A stretch of 64,000 nt of DNA, taken from the NCBI GenBank assembly GCA_040756745.1, contig JBFLYO010000015.1, positions 1-64,000 of the forward strand, read 5' to 3'. The notes under the pieces were generated by a model. That model was not told the DNA's origin and ran no database searches. It saw only the letters and a list, made by a program, of their open reading frames with translations. This stretch comes from JBFLYO01 sp040756745. GTDB taxonomy: Bacteria > Bacteroidota > Ignavibacteria > UBA10030 > UBA6906. The stretch's first letter is position 1. Every line of letters starts with the position of its first letter. Position numbers and translations under genes: made by a program. Below are positions 40,779-49,018 of the stretch, one piece after another.

Positions 40779-42787
40779 GGCCGGTCCTCTGGAAAGGCGG
40801 AGACGCAGAAATTCTCCTGCTTCCTCCGCAGCTCCGCTATGCACAGGAAGGCGAAGAAGGTGACAGTCCGCACGCTGACACCGGACACGCCGGTTGGGTG
40901 GCCGAAGGCGAGACGCGCTGGATCCATGACGATGGGAAGCTTCTGCTCGAGGTATGCCGGTCGGAGCGTGAGGAAGAAACGGCACCGGAGACGCCGCAAC
41001 TCCTGATCCGCGGGACCGCGGCTCGACCTGTGCAGGTGGAACTGTGCGCGGTCGTTCTTGGAATCCCTTGCAGTAACGAGCCCGCGTGCATTGACAGGTT
41101 TCTTCGATGGCGTCGGGTCGGACGGGAGACTCTCTTTACCGCGGGGGGGCAATGCGTTGTTCGCTGGCGGTCCCCGGACGGCACGCCGTTCGAACTCCGC
41201 TCAATCGGGGGTTCAGTTCCCGCTCGACTGACGTGGGACGGCAGGAAGCTGATCGTCGAAGTCTTCCTGGATGCCGCGGCATTGCACCCACGGTGGCAAT
41301 TCTCGCCCCAGGGTAAGATCTCCCATGCGGCAGCGGCGTGGACGCCCGGCAATCACCTTGCACTGTCGTTCCAGGTATTGCAGGTCTCGCACGCGAGAAC
41401 CGCTATCGCGGCCCGATATCCCCGCGGCGCGGAAGCAGGATTTGCTCTGACCGATCATTGCGATTTCGACGATTGCGACCGACTGGAGACGTTTCTCCGT
41501 GGAGGGATCGGACGGCAGGGATGGCTTGGTCGCGGATTGAAGATGACGAAAGGAGTGTTTACCCTTCCTTCGTCACCGCCGGGGCGGCCTGCGGTGCCTT
41601 CACTTGAGGATGATCGTTACCGTGGGTTGATCGAGGAGCTCCGCCGCGACGGAAGTGAAATCGCCCCTCATGCGCTCAGCGAAGTGGGGACAGTGCCGGC
41701 GCCCGAATTCCATGAGACCCTCGCTCGTCTTTCGAAAGCGTGGTCTCCTTCGACCTGGATCGACCACGGGAACACAATCCGGTACTGCTATACGATGGGG
41801 GGGGCGGGTGAACCTGAGTACCGCCTTCTCGATGCGCTGCGCGAGAACGGGTTTATCGGCCTCTGGTCATATCACGACGCGCCGGCGCACGGATGCGCGA
41901 CCCTGAACCAGTTCGCCCTTCCGGAGTCCGGTTCGGGCGCCATCCTCGCCCGCCTGTCCCGGCACCTGCTGAAAGGCGAGCTGCTCATCGGGACTCATTA
42001 CGGACGTTCGCTGTTGGAAGGCGTTGTCCGAGGAGGATGGGGGGAAGCGGTTTCCCAATCAATGTCCGCGCTCCGGGGACTCGTCGTCGGAGTCGCTCGA
42101 CGTGAAGGGACGATATCCGCATTGATGACCCGGGCCTGGCGAAGAATTCGTGGCGGGTTTGGCCGGTCGTTCGGTCCGTCGCGGCACCTGTTCAACCTCC
42201 CGTACACGAGAGCTGAGCTCGCCGGCCTGGGAGCGGTCCTGTATCCAGAACGCGGGAGCCCGCTTCACCAGTGGGTGGAGAGTGACTTGCTCATGTTCAC
42301 GACGATCGAAGCCGTCCACACACGCGACATCTATACTCCCGGCGCGCTCGAACGGCTGGTGAGTGAGCGCGGATTGCACATTGGACACACCTATTTGTTG
42401 AATGATCTTCCATACATCGCCGGCCTCTTCTCCCGCCGGACACGACGGATAACAGGGGAGTGGACGGAATTTCTCGACTCGCTAACGGCCGGCATCCGTT
42501 CCGGGAGAATCTGGAACCCGACGGCGGGGGAATTGCTCGAGTGGATGAGGGATGCGCAGGCCCTCTCGGTACGCCTGGCAGGCGCCGGAGCCGTGGTGCT
42601 TGTCAACCCGCTTGACAGGGTGCTCGCGGGATTCTCGCTGCTGCTTCCGCGGGATGCGTCACCCCAGAGTGTGCGCTGGGCTGGCTCGGCCCCGGCGGGA
42701 TGGCGGCATTGGCGGGATTGGCTTGCCGTCTGGGGAGACCTTCCGCCTCGAAGTCGAACGCAAGTGCACTGGGGGAACACTGGATGA
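40775..42787 (+). CDS. Large putative polysaccharide-deacetylase-like protein of unknown function
   Basis: The 670-residue protein starts inside the previous stop (ATGA). I do not recognise it fully. Residues about 1-215 are beta-rich with many acidic and Trp residues. From about 220 there is 'LTDHCDFDD' (D227, H228, D230, D232, D233), then 'SEIAPHALSE' and 'WIDHGNTIRY', and a late 'HTRDIYTPGALERL'. Asp and His residues at these positions recall NodB-type deacetylases with a TFDD metal site, but the spacing is not canonical. No signal peptide is visible, so it is probably cytoplasmic. Context (CapK-like, asparagine-synthetase-like, glycosyltransferase) suggests modification of a sugar precursor. 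Confidence 0.55.
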   Translation: MRPVLWKGGDAEILLLPPQLRYAQEGEEGDSPHADTGHAGWVAEGETRWIHDDGKLLLEVCRSEREEETAPETPQLLIRGTAARPVQVELCAVVLGIPCSNEPACIDRFLRWRRVGRETLFTAGGQCVVRWRSPDGTPFELRSIGGSVPARLTWDGRKLIVEVFLDAAALHPRWQFSPQGKISHAAAAWTPGNHLALSFQVLQVSHARTAIAARYPRGAEAGFALTDHCDFDDCDRLETFLRGGIGRQGWLGRGLKMTKGVFTLPSSPPGRPAVPSLEDDRYRGLIEELRRDGSEIAPHALSEVGTVPAPEFHETLARLSKAWSPSTWIDHGNTIRYCYTMGGAGEPEYRLLDALRENGFIGLWSYHDAPAHGCATLNQFALPESGSGAILARLSRHLLKGELLIGTHYGRSLLEGVVRGGWGEAVSQSMSALRGLVVGVARREGTISALMTRAWRRIRGGFGRSFGPSRHLFNLPYTRAELAGLGAVLYPERGSPLHQWVESDLLMFTTIEAVHTRDIYTPGALERLVSERGLHIGHTYLLNDLPYIAGLFSRRTRRITGEWTEFLDSLTAGIRSGRIWNPTAGELLEWMRDAQALSVRLAGAGAVVLVNPLDRVLAGFSLLLPRDASPQSVRWAGSAPAGWRHWRDWLAVWGDLPPRSRTQVHWGNTG

Positions 42788-44001
42788 ATGTCATCTTTCT
42801 GACGCAATACTATCCACCTGAATTCGGCGCTGCGCAGAGGCGTCTGTCAGGGCTGGCCCGTCGCTTTGTCGAGCGCGGCCATCGCATGACCGTGCTGACC
42901 GCGATGCCCAGTTACCCCCTGGGGAAGGTCTACGCGGGGTATGGCGGGATCACAAAGAAGGAGGAACGGGACGGGATCAGCATTACCCGCACGTTCATCT
43001 ATCCTACGCAGAAAGCTGATTACCTGCATCGGTTATCGAACTACTTCTCGTTCGTGTTTTCCTCGTCCGTGCTCGGGACCATGCTTCTGCCGAGAGCCGA
43101 CTATCTTCTTGTGGAGAGCCCGCCGCTGTTTCTGGGGCTCGCCGGTATATGGCTGTCTCGCGTCAAAAGGGCGCGGCTGATATTCAATGTTTCGGACCTC
43201 TGGCCGGAGAGCGCGGTGTCGCTGGGGCTCCTGAGGACCGACAGTCTTGCGTTCCGCATGAGCCGGCGATTGGAGGAATTCTGTTATCGGAAGGCATGGC
43301 TGGTCTCCGGGCAGGCCCGGAGTATTCTCGCCGATATCAACCGCCGGTTTCCTGATGTCCCCACCCACCTTCTTTCGAACGGGGTTGATACGGCATTGTA
43401 CAACGCCGATCGGGGAACGGGGGAAGTGCGCAGGCGGCTCGGCGGCAACGGGGGATGTGTTGCGCTCTACGCAGGGCTTCACGGCCTGGCGCAGGGACTG
43501 GATCAGATCCTGGAAGCGGCGAAGCAGGTGGCGGATGAGGGGGCATGTCGATTCGTCATGGTCGGCGACGGTCCCCAGAAGAAAGAGTTGGAGGAGAAGG
43601 CGGCGGCGCTCGGCCTCAACAACACGGAGTTCCTAAATCCGCTCCCGCCGTCGGACATGCCCGCGCTGGTTGCCTCGGCCGATATTATTCTTGTGCCGCT
43701 GAGGTCGTACATCCCGGGAGCGGTCCCCTCAAAACTGTATGAAGCGATGGCCACCGGACGGCCCGTCCTCCTCGTGGCGGACGGGGAAGCCGCCGATATC
43801 GTGCGTAAGCACGAAGCGGGGGTCGTTGTCAAGCCGGGAGACACGCGCGGTCTGGCGGACGCAGTTCGCCGCCTGCGGGATAGCCCGCAGCTCCGCCAGG
43901 CGATGGGGGTGAACGGCCGGAAGGCGGCGGAAGAGTGCTTCGACAGCAGGGCGATCGCCGACCGGTTCATCGAACGGCTGGAGGGAGCGCTGACATCATG
44001 A
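42784..44001 (+). CDS. Glycosyltransferase family 4 (WbuB-like)
   Basis: ATG 42784 overlaps the previous stop (ATGA). The 405-residue product starts 'MNVIFLTQYYPPEFGAAQRR' and continues 'RGHRMTVLTAMPSYPLGKVY', the pattern of WbuB-like transferases that add an amino-deoxy sugar. A hydrophobic patch lies at about 80-125. The donor domain has 'ADIILVPLRSYIPGAVPSKL' and 'YEAMATGRPVLLVADGEAADIV', where this subfamily lacks the first Glu of EX7E. Linked WecB (4-base overlap) may supply its UDP-HexNAc-derived donor. Confidence 0.87.
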   Translation: MNVIFLTQYYPPEFGAAQRRLSGLARRFVERGHRMTVLTAMPSYPLGKVYAGYGGITKKEERDGISITRTFIYPTQKADYLHRLSNYFSFVFSSSVLGTMLLPRADYLLVESPPLFLGLAGIWLSRVKRARLIFNVSDLWPESAVSLGLLRTDSLAFRMSRRLEEFCYRKAWLVSGQARSILADINRRFPDVPTHLLSNGVDTALYNADRGTGEVRRRLGGNGGCVALYAGLHGLAQGLDQILEAAKQVADEGACRFVMVGDGPQKKELEEKAAALGLNNTEFLNPLPPSDMPALVASADIILVPLRSYIPGAVPSKLYEAMATGRPVLLVADGEAADIVRKHEAGVVVKPGDTRGLADAVRRLRDSPQLRQAMGVNGRKAAEECFDSRAIADRFIERLEGALTS

Positions 44002-45092
44002 TCTGTTCCGTCGTCGGTGCCCGGCCGAATTTCATGAAGATGGCCCCCGTGGTGATCGAAGCACGGCGGCGGGGCGTGCCGAACCTCTTCGTCCATACCG
44101 GACAGCATTACGATGCATCCATGTCGGCGGTCTTCTTCGATGAGCTCCACATGCCGAAGCCCGATACCTTCCTCGGCGTGGGATCGTGCTCTCACGCGGA
44201 ACAGACGGCGCGCGTGATGATCGCGTTCGAACAGGTCTTGGTCAAACACCTGCCGGAACTCGTGATCGTCGCCGGAGACGTTAACTCGACACTCGCCTGT
44301 GCCCTCGCCGCGGCGAAGCTCAATATCCCGGTCGCCCATGTGGAGGCGGGTCTCAGGTCCTTCGACCGCGAGATGCCCGAGGAGATCAATCGCCTGCTCA
44401 CCGACCATATTTCCGACATCCTCCTGACGTCGGAGCCGAGCGGGAATGATAATCTTCGGCACGAAGGGATCGCGGCGGAGAAGATCCACTACGTGGGCAA
44501 CTGCATGATCGACAGTCTCCTGGCCCACCGGGCGACCGCGCTTGAACGACGCGCCTGGGAGGGGCTTGGCGTTGCGCCACATACGTATGGTCTCGTGACG
44601 GTCCACCGGCCGGCGATGGTTGACGACCCTCTCAAGCTTGATCAACTGCGGCAAGCCCTCAGTGAAATCGCCCGGTCGATCCCTCTGCTGTTTCCCGTGC
44701 ACCCGCGCACCCGCAAACGGATGGAGACCCTGGACCAGCCATGGGAACCGGTAAAGCTCATCGATCCTCTCGGATATCTCGACTTCCTCGGCCTGATGGC
44801 GAACGCGCGTCTGGTGTTGACGGATTCCGGAGGGATACAGGAGGAAACGACTGCACTGGGCGTTCCGTGCGCAACGCTGAGGAACAACACGGAGCGGCCC
44901 GTGACTGTGGAGATGGGCACCAACCGGATCGCCGGGACCGATCGCGACGGGATCGTGAAGGCGGCCCGGGAGATCCTGGCAGAGGAGGAACTTTCGGGGC
45001 GCGTCCCCCACCTGTGGGATGGAAAGGCCGCCGTCCGCGTGATGGATGTCGTGGAGCGGTGGCGTTCTCAGAACGGACATCGGAACCAATGA
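43998..45092 (+). CDS. wecB: UDP-N-acetylglucosamine 2-epimerase (non-hydrolysing)
   Basis: ATG 43998 overlaps the preceding stop. The 364-residue product shows the WecB signatures 'VVGARPNFMKMAPV', 'HTGQHYDASMS', 'GDVNSTLACALAAAKL', 'HVEAGLRSFDREMPEEINR' and 'LTDSGGIQEET'. It interconverts UDP-GlcNAc and UDP-ManNAc. With the dehydrogenase at 13191 this could give UDP-ManNAcA, a common repeat-unit sugar. It overlaps the GT2 gene by 4 bases. Confidence 0.93.
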   Translation: MICSVVGARPNFMKMAPVVIEARRRGVPNLFVHTGQHYDASMSAVFFDELHMPKPDTFLGVGSCSHAEQTARVMIAFEQVLVKHLPELVIVAGDVNSTLACALAAAKLNIPVAHVEAGLRSFDREMPEEINRLLTDHISDILLTSEPSGNDNLRHEGIAAEKIHYVGNCMIDSLLAHRATALERRAWEGLGVAPHTYGLVTVHRPAMVDDPLKLDQLRQALSEIARSIPLLFPVHPRTRKRMETLDQPWEPVKLIDPLGYLDFLGLMANARLVLTDSGGIQEETTALGVPCATLRNNTERPVTVEMGTNRIAGTDRDGIVKAAREILAEEELSGRVPHLWDGKAAVRVMDVVERWRSQNGHRNQ

Positions 45093-46135
45093 CCACTCAA
45101 AAAACCAACCCGGCACCCCTGGTCTCCATCATCATGCCGGTGCGGAACGAAGGGCAATCGATCCGCGCCAGCCTGGAGGCAGTGCTGCAGCAGGACTATC
45201 CGCGCGAGTCTATGGAGGTCATCGTAGCTGACGGTCATTCGACCGACGGATCGAGAGAGATCGTCGCGTCGATTGCCGCCGTCGATCCACGCGTGCGCGT
45301 CATCGACAACCGCATGAAGACCGTCGGCGCCGGGCTCAACCTCGCGATGGCACAGGCGAGGGGTGATGTCATCATCCGCATCGACGGCCACTGCAAAGTG
45401 GCCACGGACTACGTCCGTCGCTGCGTGGAACACCTTGAGCGCGACGGCGTGGATGCCGTTGGCGGACCGATACGGACGGTCGGCGAGTCGCGCCTCGGGG
45501 AGGTGATCGCCGCGGCCACGAGTTCGACGTTCGGCGTAGGGGATTCTACATTCCGCACAAAGTGCGATCGCACCGAATTGGCCGACACCGTTCCATTCCC
45601 CGCATATACCCGCGCCATTCTCCAAAAAGCGGGGGCGTTTGACGAAGAGCTGGTGCGCAACCAGGACGACGAGTACAATTACCGGCTCAGGAAACTCGGC
45701 GCGCGTGTGCTCCTGGCATCCGACGTCACGTCCGAGTATTCCTGCAGATCCTCCCTCCGGTCGCTCTGGCAGCAGTACTATGAATACGGCTACTGGAAGG
45801 TGCGCGTCATGCAGAAGCATCCACGGCAGATGCGATGGCGTCACTTCGTCCCTCCCCTCTTCATTGCCACACTGACCGTTTCGCTGCTCGTGGTGTTGCT
45901 CGCTGATGGGTTCGAATGGTTCGGTGTCGGGATTCTCGGAGCATACCTCGGTGCGGACATTCTCGTGTCACTGGCGAACGCGTCGCGCGTCCATTGGAGC
46001 CACCTGCCGCTCCTGCCTCTGGCGTTCGCGGCGATCCATGTGGCGTATGGATCGGGGTTTCTGGTGGGTCTGATCAGGTTCCATCGGCGGTGGGTCCGCC
46101 GGGGGGGATGGAACAACCCACAACTCCAGCAGTAG
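45089..46135 (+). CDS. Glycosyltransferase family 2 protein with C-terminal membrane helices
   Basis: ATG 45089 overlaps the wecB stop. The 348-residue product is a GT-A enzyme: 'VSIIMPVRNEGQSIRASLEA', a metal-binding 'VIIRIDGHCKV' (D-G-H in place of D-x-D) and 'FDEELVRNQDDEYNYRLRK'. Helices at about 255-275 and 310-335 anchor it to the membrane. The layout resembles ExoA-type succinoglycan transferases. It ends 36 bases before the epimerase gene. Confidence 0.87.
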   Translation: MTTQKTNPAPLVSIIMPVRNEGQSIRASLEAVLQQDYPRESMEVIVADGHSTDGSREIVASIAAVDPRVRVIDNRMKTVGAGLNLAMAQARGDVIIRIDGHCKVATDYVRRCVEHLERDGVDAVGGPIRTVGESRLGEVIAAATSSTFGVGDSTFRTKCDRTELADTVPFPAYTRAILQKAGAFDEELVRNQDDEYNYRLRKLGARVLLASDVTSEYSCRSSLRSLWQQYYEYGYWKVRVMQKHPRQMRWRHFVPPLFIATLTVSLLVVLLADGFEWFGVGILGAYLGADILVSLANASRVHWSHLPLLPLAFAAIHVAYGSGFLVGLIRFHRRWVRRGGWNNPQLQQ

Positions 46136-46155
46136 CTGCACATCACCGGTCAATC

Positions 46156-46163
46156 GGAGGAAA
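46156..46163 (+). promoter_or_regulatory. Strong ribosome binding site for the epimerase at 46172
   Basis: GGAGGAAA lies 8 bases before ATG 46172, one of the clearest Shine-Dalgarno sites in the window, where most genes rely on overlap instead. Confidence 0.6.
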
Positions 46164-46171
46164 GATCAATC

Positions 46172-47119
46172 ATGCGTTTTCTGGTCACAGGCGGTGGAGG
46201 ATTCATCGGTTCGAACATCGTCGGGGAACTCCTCCGGCGGGCGCACAGCGTCAGAGTGCTCGACAATTTCTCGACGGGGAAGAGAGAAAACCTTGCGGAG
46301 TATGAAGGAGAGATCGACGTCCGCGAGGGGGACATCCGGAGCTATCACGTGGTCCGGGACGCCGTTGCGGATGTCGACGTGGTCTTGCATCAGGCGGCCC
46401 TCCCCTCCGTCCCCCGGTCGGTGCGCGACCCCATCACGTCGAATGACGTCAATGTCGTCGGTACGCTGAACGTGCTCCATGCGGCGAAGGAGGCAGGTGT
46501 GCGGCGCGTGGTGTACGCCTCATCCTCCTCGGTATACGGCGACACACCGGAGCTCCCCAAGCATGAGGAGATACCTGCGAACCCCCTCTCCCCCTATGCG
46601 GTCTCGAAGCTGGCGGCCGAGCAATACTGCCGTGTGTTTGCGCGGATTTACGGCCTGGAAACTGTGTGCTTGCGCTACTTCAACGTTTTCGGCCCAAGGC
46701 AGGATCCCAACTCCCAGTATTCCGCCGTTATCCCGAAGTTCATCAAGGCGATGCTGGAGGGGGGGAGCCCTGTGATCTTTGGCGACGGGGAGCAGACGCG
46801 CGATTTTACGTTCGTCCAGAATGTTATCGAAGCCAACCTGCTTGCCGCCACGGCGCAGGTGGAAGGGGGGCTGACGGTCAACTGCGCCTGTCATGACCGG
46901 ATTTCGGTGAATGGTTTAGTGGATCATCTCAATGCAATTCTGGGGACCAGCATCCGCGCGAAGTATCTTGAGAAGCGGAAGGGGGATATTCTCCACTCGT
47001 TCGCTTCCATTGAAAAGGCCGGCAAACACCTGGGTTACACGCCGGTTGTTGATTTCGCATCGGGGTTGCGAAAGACAGTCGAATGGTACAGAAATCGGAT
47101 GAACCACTCGCAAGTTTAG
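46172..47119 (+). CDS. NAD-dependent UDP-sugar epimerase (extended SDR)
   Basis: The 315-residue protein has the NAD site 'TGGGGFIGSN', the 'HQAALPSVPRSVRDP' segment, 'SSSSVYGD' and the catalytic Y-A-V-S-K. 'VFGPRQDPNSQYSAVIPKFI' is close to WbpP/GalE-like UDP-GlcNAc(A) 4-epimerases, so I infer 4-epimerisation of a UDP-HexNAc or its uronic acid. The 113 bases after it (47120-47232) hold a small palindrome CCTGTG/CACAGG and no clear promoter. Confidence 0.88.
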   Translation: MRFLVTGGGGFIGSNIVGELLRRAHSVRVLDNFSTGKRENLAEYEGEIDVREGDIRSYHVVRDAVADVDVVLHQAALPSVPRSVRDPITSNDVNVVGTLNVLHAAKEAGVRRVVYASSSSVYGDTPELPKHEEIPANPLSPYAVSKLAAEQYCRVFARIYGLETVCLRYFNVFGPRQDPNSQYSAVIPKFIKAMLEGGSPVIFGDGEQTRDFTFVQNVIEANLLAATAQVEGGLTVNCACHDRISVNGLVDHLNAILGTSIRAKYLEKRKGDILHSFASIEKAGKHLGYTPVVDFASGLRKTVEWYRNRMNHSQV

Positions 47120-47232
47120 CGAAAAATCGTCGCTTGCTTCCGCTAATGCGACATCTTACCTGTGCCGACTATCACAGGAAATTGGGGGCTCAATTCGCAT
47201 CTTGAGTCTGCTCACCCCTCATTTCGTCCAGG

Positions 47233-47835
47233 ATGAAACGGGTCTTTGATATCGCTGCGACATCCGCAGGGCTGGTATTGCTTTCACCTCTCATGATCGC
47301 CATCACAGTGGCGATCCGACTTTTTTCGCCCGGACCGGTATTATATAAGGCGGCCCGCGTCGGCAAAGGGGGGCGGGTGTTTTCGATGTACAAATTCCGT
47401 ACGATGGTGGTGGATGCCGACAAGCAGGGGCCGCTCGTCACCGCCGGTGACGATGCGCGGGTGACCAGGATCGGAAAGCTGCTCCGGAAGACGAAACTGG
47501 ACGAGCTTCCGACACTCTGGAACGTGCTGATCGGCGACATGAGCCTGGTAGGCCCGCGGCCCGAAAATCCCAAGTCCGCCGCACTTTACACAGAGCAGCA
47601 ACGCAAGATCTGGAACGTCAGGCCCGGCGTTACCAGCCCGGCGACGGTGAAGTATCGCCACGAAGAGGCATTGCTCTCCGGTGCCGACGATCTTGAGCGG
47701 CGGTATTTCGAGATCATGCAGGACAAGCTGCGACTCGAGTTGGAGTACGTCGAACACTATTCGTTCAGCAGGGACATCCAGATTCTCCTCAGGACATTCC
47801 AGGCAATCCTGAATACTAAGGCATCAGGTGCGTAA
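47233..47835 (+). CDS. PglC-like initiating phosphoglycosyl transferase
   Basis: The 200-residue protein is the minimal monotopic sugar-phosphate transferase: one re-entrant helix at residues 1-30 ('KRVFDIAATSAGLVLLSPLM'), 'RVGKGGRVFSMYKFRTM', 'RKTKLDELPTLWNVLIGDMS' and 'LVGPRPENP'. It lacks the multi-helix N-terminal domain of WcaJ/WbaP, as in PglC. It would move a HexNAc-1-phosphate from UDP-sugar to undecaprenyl phosphate and start the repeat unit. It is directly followed by a DegT aminotransferase and a membrane SDR, as in bacillosamine-type pathways. Confidence 0.92.
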   Translation: MKRVFDIAATSAGLVLLSPLMIAITVAIRLFSPGPVLYKAARVGKGGRVFSMYKFRTMVVDADKQGPLVTAGDDARVTRIGKLLRKTKLDELPTLWNVLIGDMSLVGPRPENPKSAALYTEQQRKIWNVRPGVTSPATVKYRHEEALLSGADDLERRYFEIMQDKLRLELEYVEHYSFSRDIQILLRTFQAILNTKASGA

Positions 47836-49009
47836 CTCGTTCCTTCCCTACGCCTTGCCGTCCATCGGCGAGGAAGAAATCGCGGAAGTTGTCGATTCAC
47901 TCCGGTCGGGATGGGTCACGACCGGCCCGAAGACAAAACGATTTGAAGAAGACCTCGCCGCCTACGTCGGCTCGAGACACGCACTCGCCGTTAACTCCTG
48001 CACGGCGGGGCTCCACATCGCCCTCACCGCGCTGGGCGTCGGTCCAGGCGATGAGGTGGTGGTGCCGACGCTGACGTTCTGCGCCACCGCAAATGTCGTC
48101 GTCCATCTGGGAGCACGTCCCGTCCTCGTCGATGTGGGAGAAGATTTCAACGTGACGCCGGAGGCCGTGGAAGCGGCGATCACCCCCAGGACCAGGGCGA
48201 TCATGATCGTCCATTACGGCGGGCAGGCATGCGACGTCGACCGGTTCTATGAGATCGCCGCACGACACAAGCTGCCGATCGTGGAGGATGCAGCACACGC
48301 GATCGGCAGCACTTTCCGCGGGAAGAAGATCGGTGCCGACGGGCTTTCGCCGAACGGGGTCACGCGTGCGACGGCATTCTCGTTCTATGCGACGAAGAAC
48401 ATGACGACAGGCGAAGGGGGAATGATCACGACCGGGGACGAAGAGCTCGCGGTGAAGATGCGTCTCTACGCGCTGCACGGCATGAGCAAGGACGCATGGA
48501 AGCGGTACACCAGCGCGGGCTCATGGTTTTATGAAGTGGTCGCGCCCGGGTACAAAGACAACATGACCGACATCCAGGCGGCGATCGGCATTCATCAGCT
48601 CCGGAAGCTGGACGACTTCATCGCCGTGCGGCAGCGGTACGCGCGGATATACGACGAGGCGTTTGCCTCGATCCCGGAAGCCGCAACGCCGCCGGTGCGT
48701 GCCGACCGGAACCACATCTACCATCTGTATGCGCTCCGCCTGAGGTTCGACCGGCTGGCCATCGACCGGGCGAAGTTCATCGAGGAGTTGAAGGCCCAGA
48801 ACGTCGGTGCCAGCGTGCACTTCATCCCGGTGCACCTGCATCCGTACTATCGCGACACGTTCGGCTATGCCAGGGGATCCCTCCCCGTGGCCGAGCGCAT
48901 CTATGACGAAATCGTGTCTCTGCCGCTCTACCCCCGCATGAGCGAGGCCGACATAAAAGATGTGATCACCGCTGTCTCATGCATAATTCAGAGCCATCGT
49001 CGATCCTGA
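47828..49009 (+). CDS. DegT/DnrJ/EryC1-family sugar aminotransferase
   Basis: GTG 47828 overlaps the previous gene by 8 bases. The 393-residue PLP enzyme has 'GWVTTGPKTKRFEEDLAAYV', 'VPTLTFCATANVVVHLGARP', 'VEDAAHAIGS' and the Schiff-base lysine K190 in 'FYATKNMTTGEGG'. It transfers an amino group to a keto-sugar nucleotide, giving for example a 4-amino-4,6-dideoxy sugar. The keto-sugar could come from RfbB or the SDR-receiver fusion downstream. It ends 9 bases before that fusion. Confidence 0.92.
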   Translation: MRNSFLPYALPSIGEEEIAEVVDSLRSGWVTTGPKTKRFEEDLAAYVGSRHALAVNSCTAGLHIALTALGVGPGDEVVVPTLTFCATANVVVHLGARPVLVDVGEDFNVTPEAVEAAITPRTRAIMIVHYGGQACDVDRFYEIAARHKLPIVEDAAHAIGSTFRGKKIGADGLSPNGVTRATAFSFYATKNMTTGEGGMITTGDEELAVKMRLYALHGMSKDAWKRYTSAGSWFYEVVAPGYKDNMTDIQAAIGIHQLRKLDDFIAVRQRYARIYDEAFASIPEAATPPVRADRNHIYHLYALRLRFDRLAIDRAKFIEELKAQNVGASVHFIPVHLHPYYRDTFGYARGSLPVAERIYDEIVSLPLYPRMSEADIKDVITAVSCIIQSHRRS

Positions 49010-49018
49010 GAGGATGCT

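Noticed and set aside
43503..45116. 537-codon minus-strand frame opposite wecB and the WbuB-like gene
   Set aside because: WecB and glycosyltransferase motifs on + are unambiguous; the antisense product is low-complexity and unlike any family I know.
47120..47232. Possible terminator or promoter in the gap before the PglC-like gene
   Set aside because: Only a 6-bp palindrome (CCTGTG/CACAGG) without a T-run and no convincing -35/-10 pair was found.
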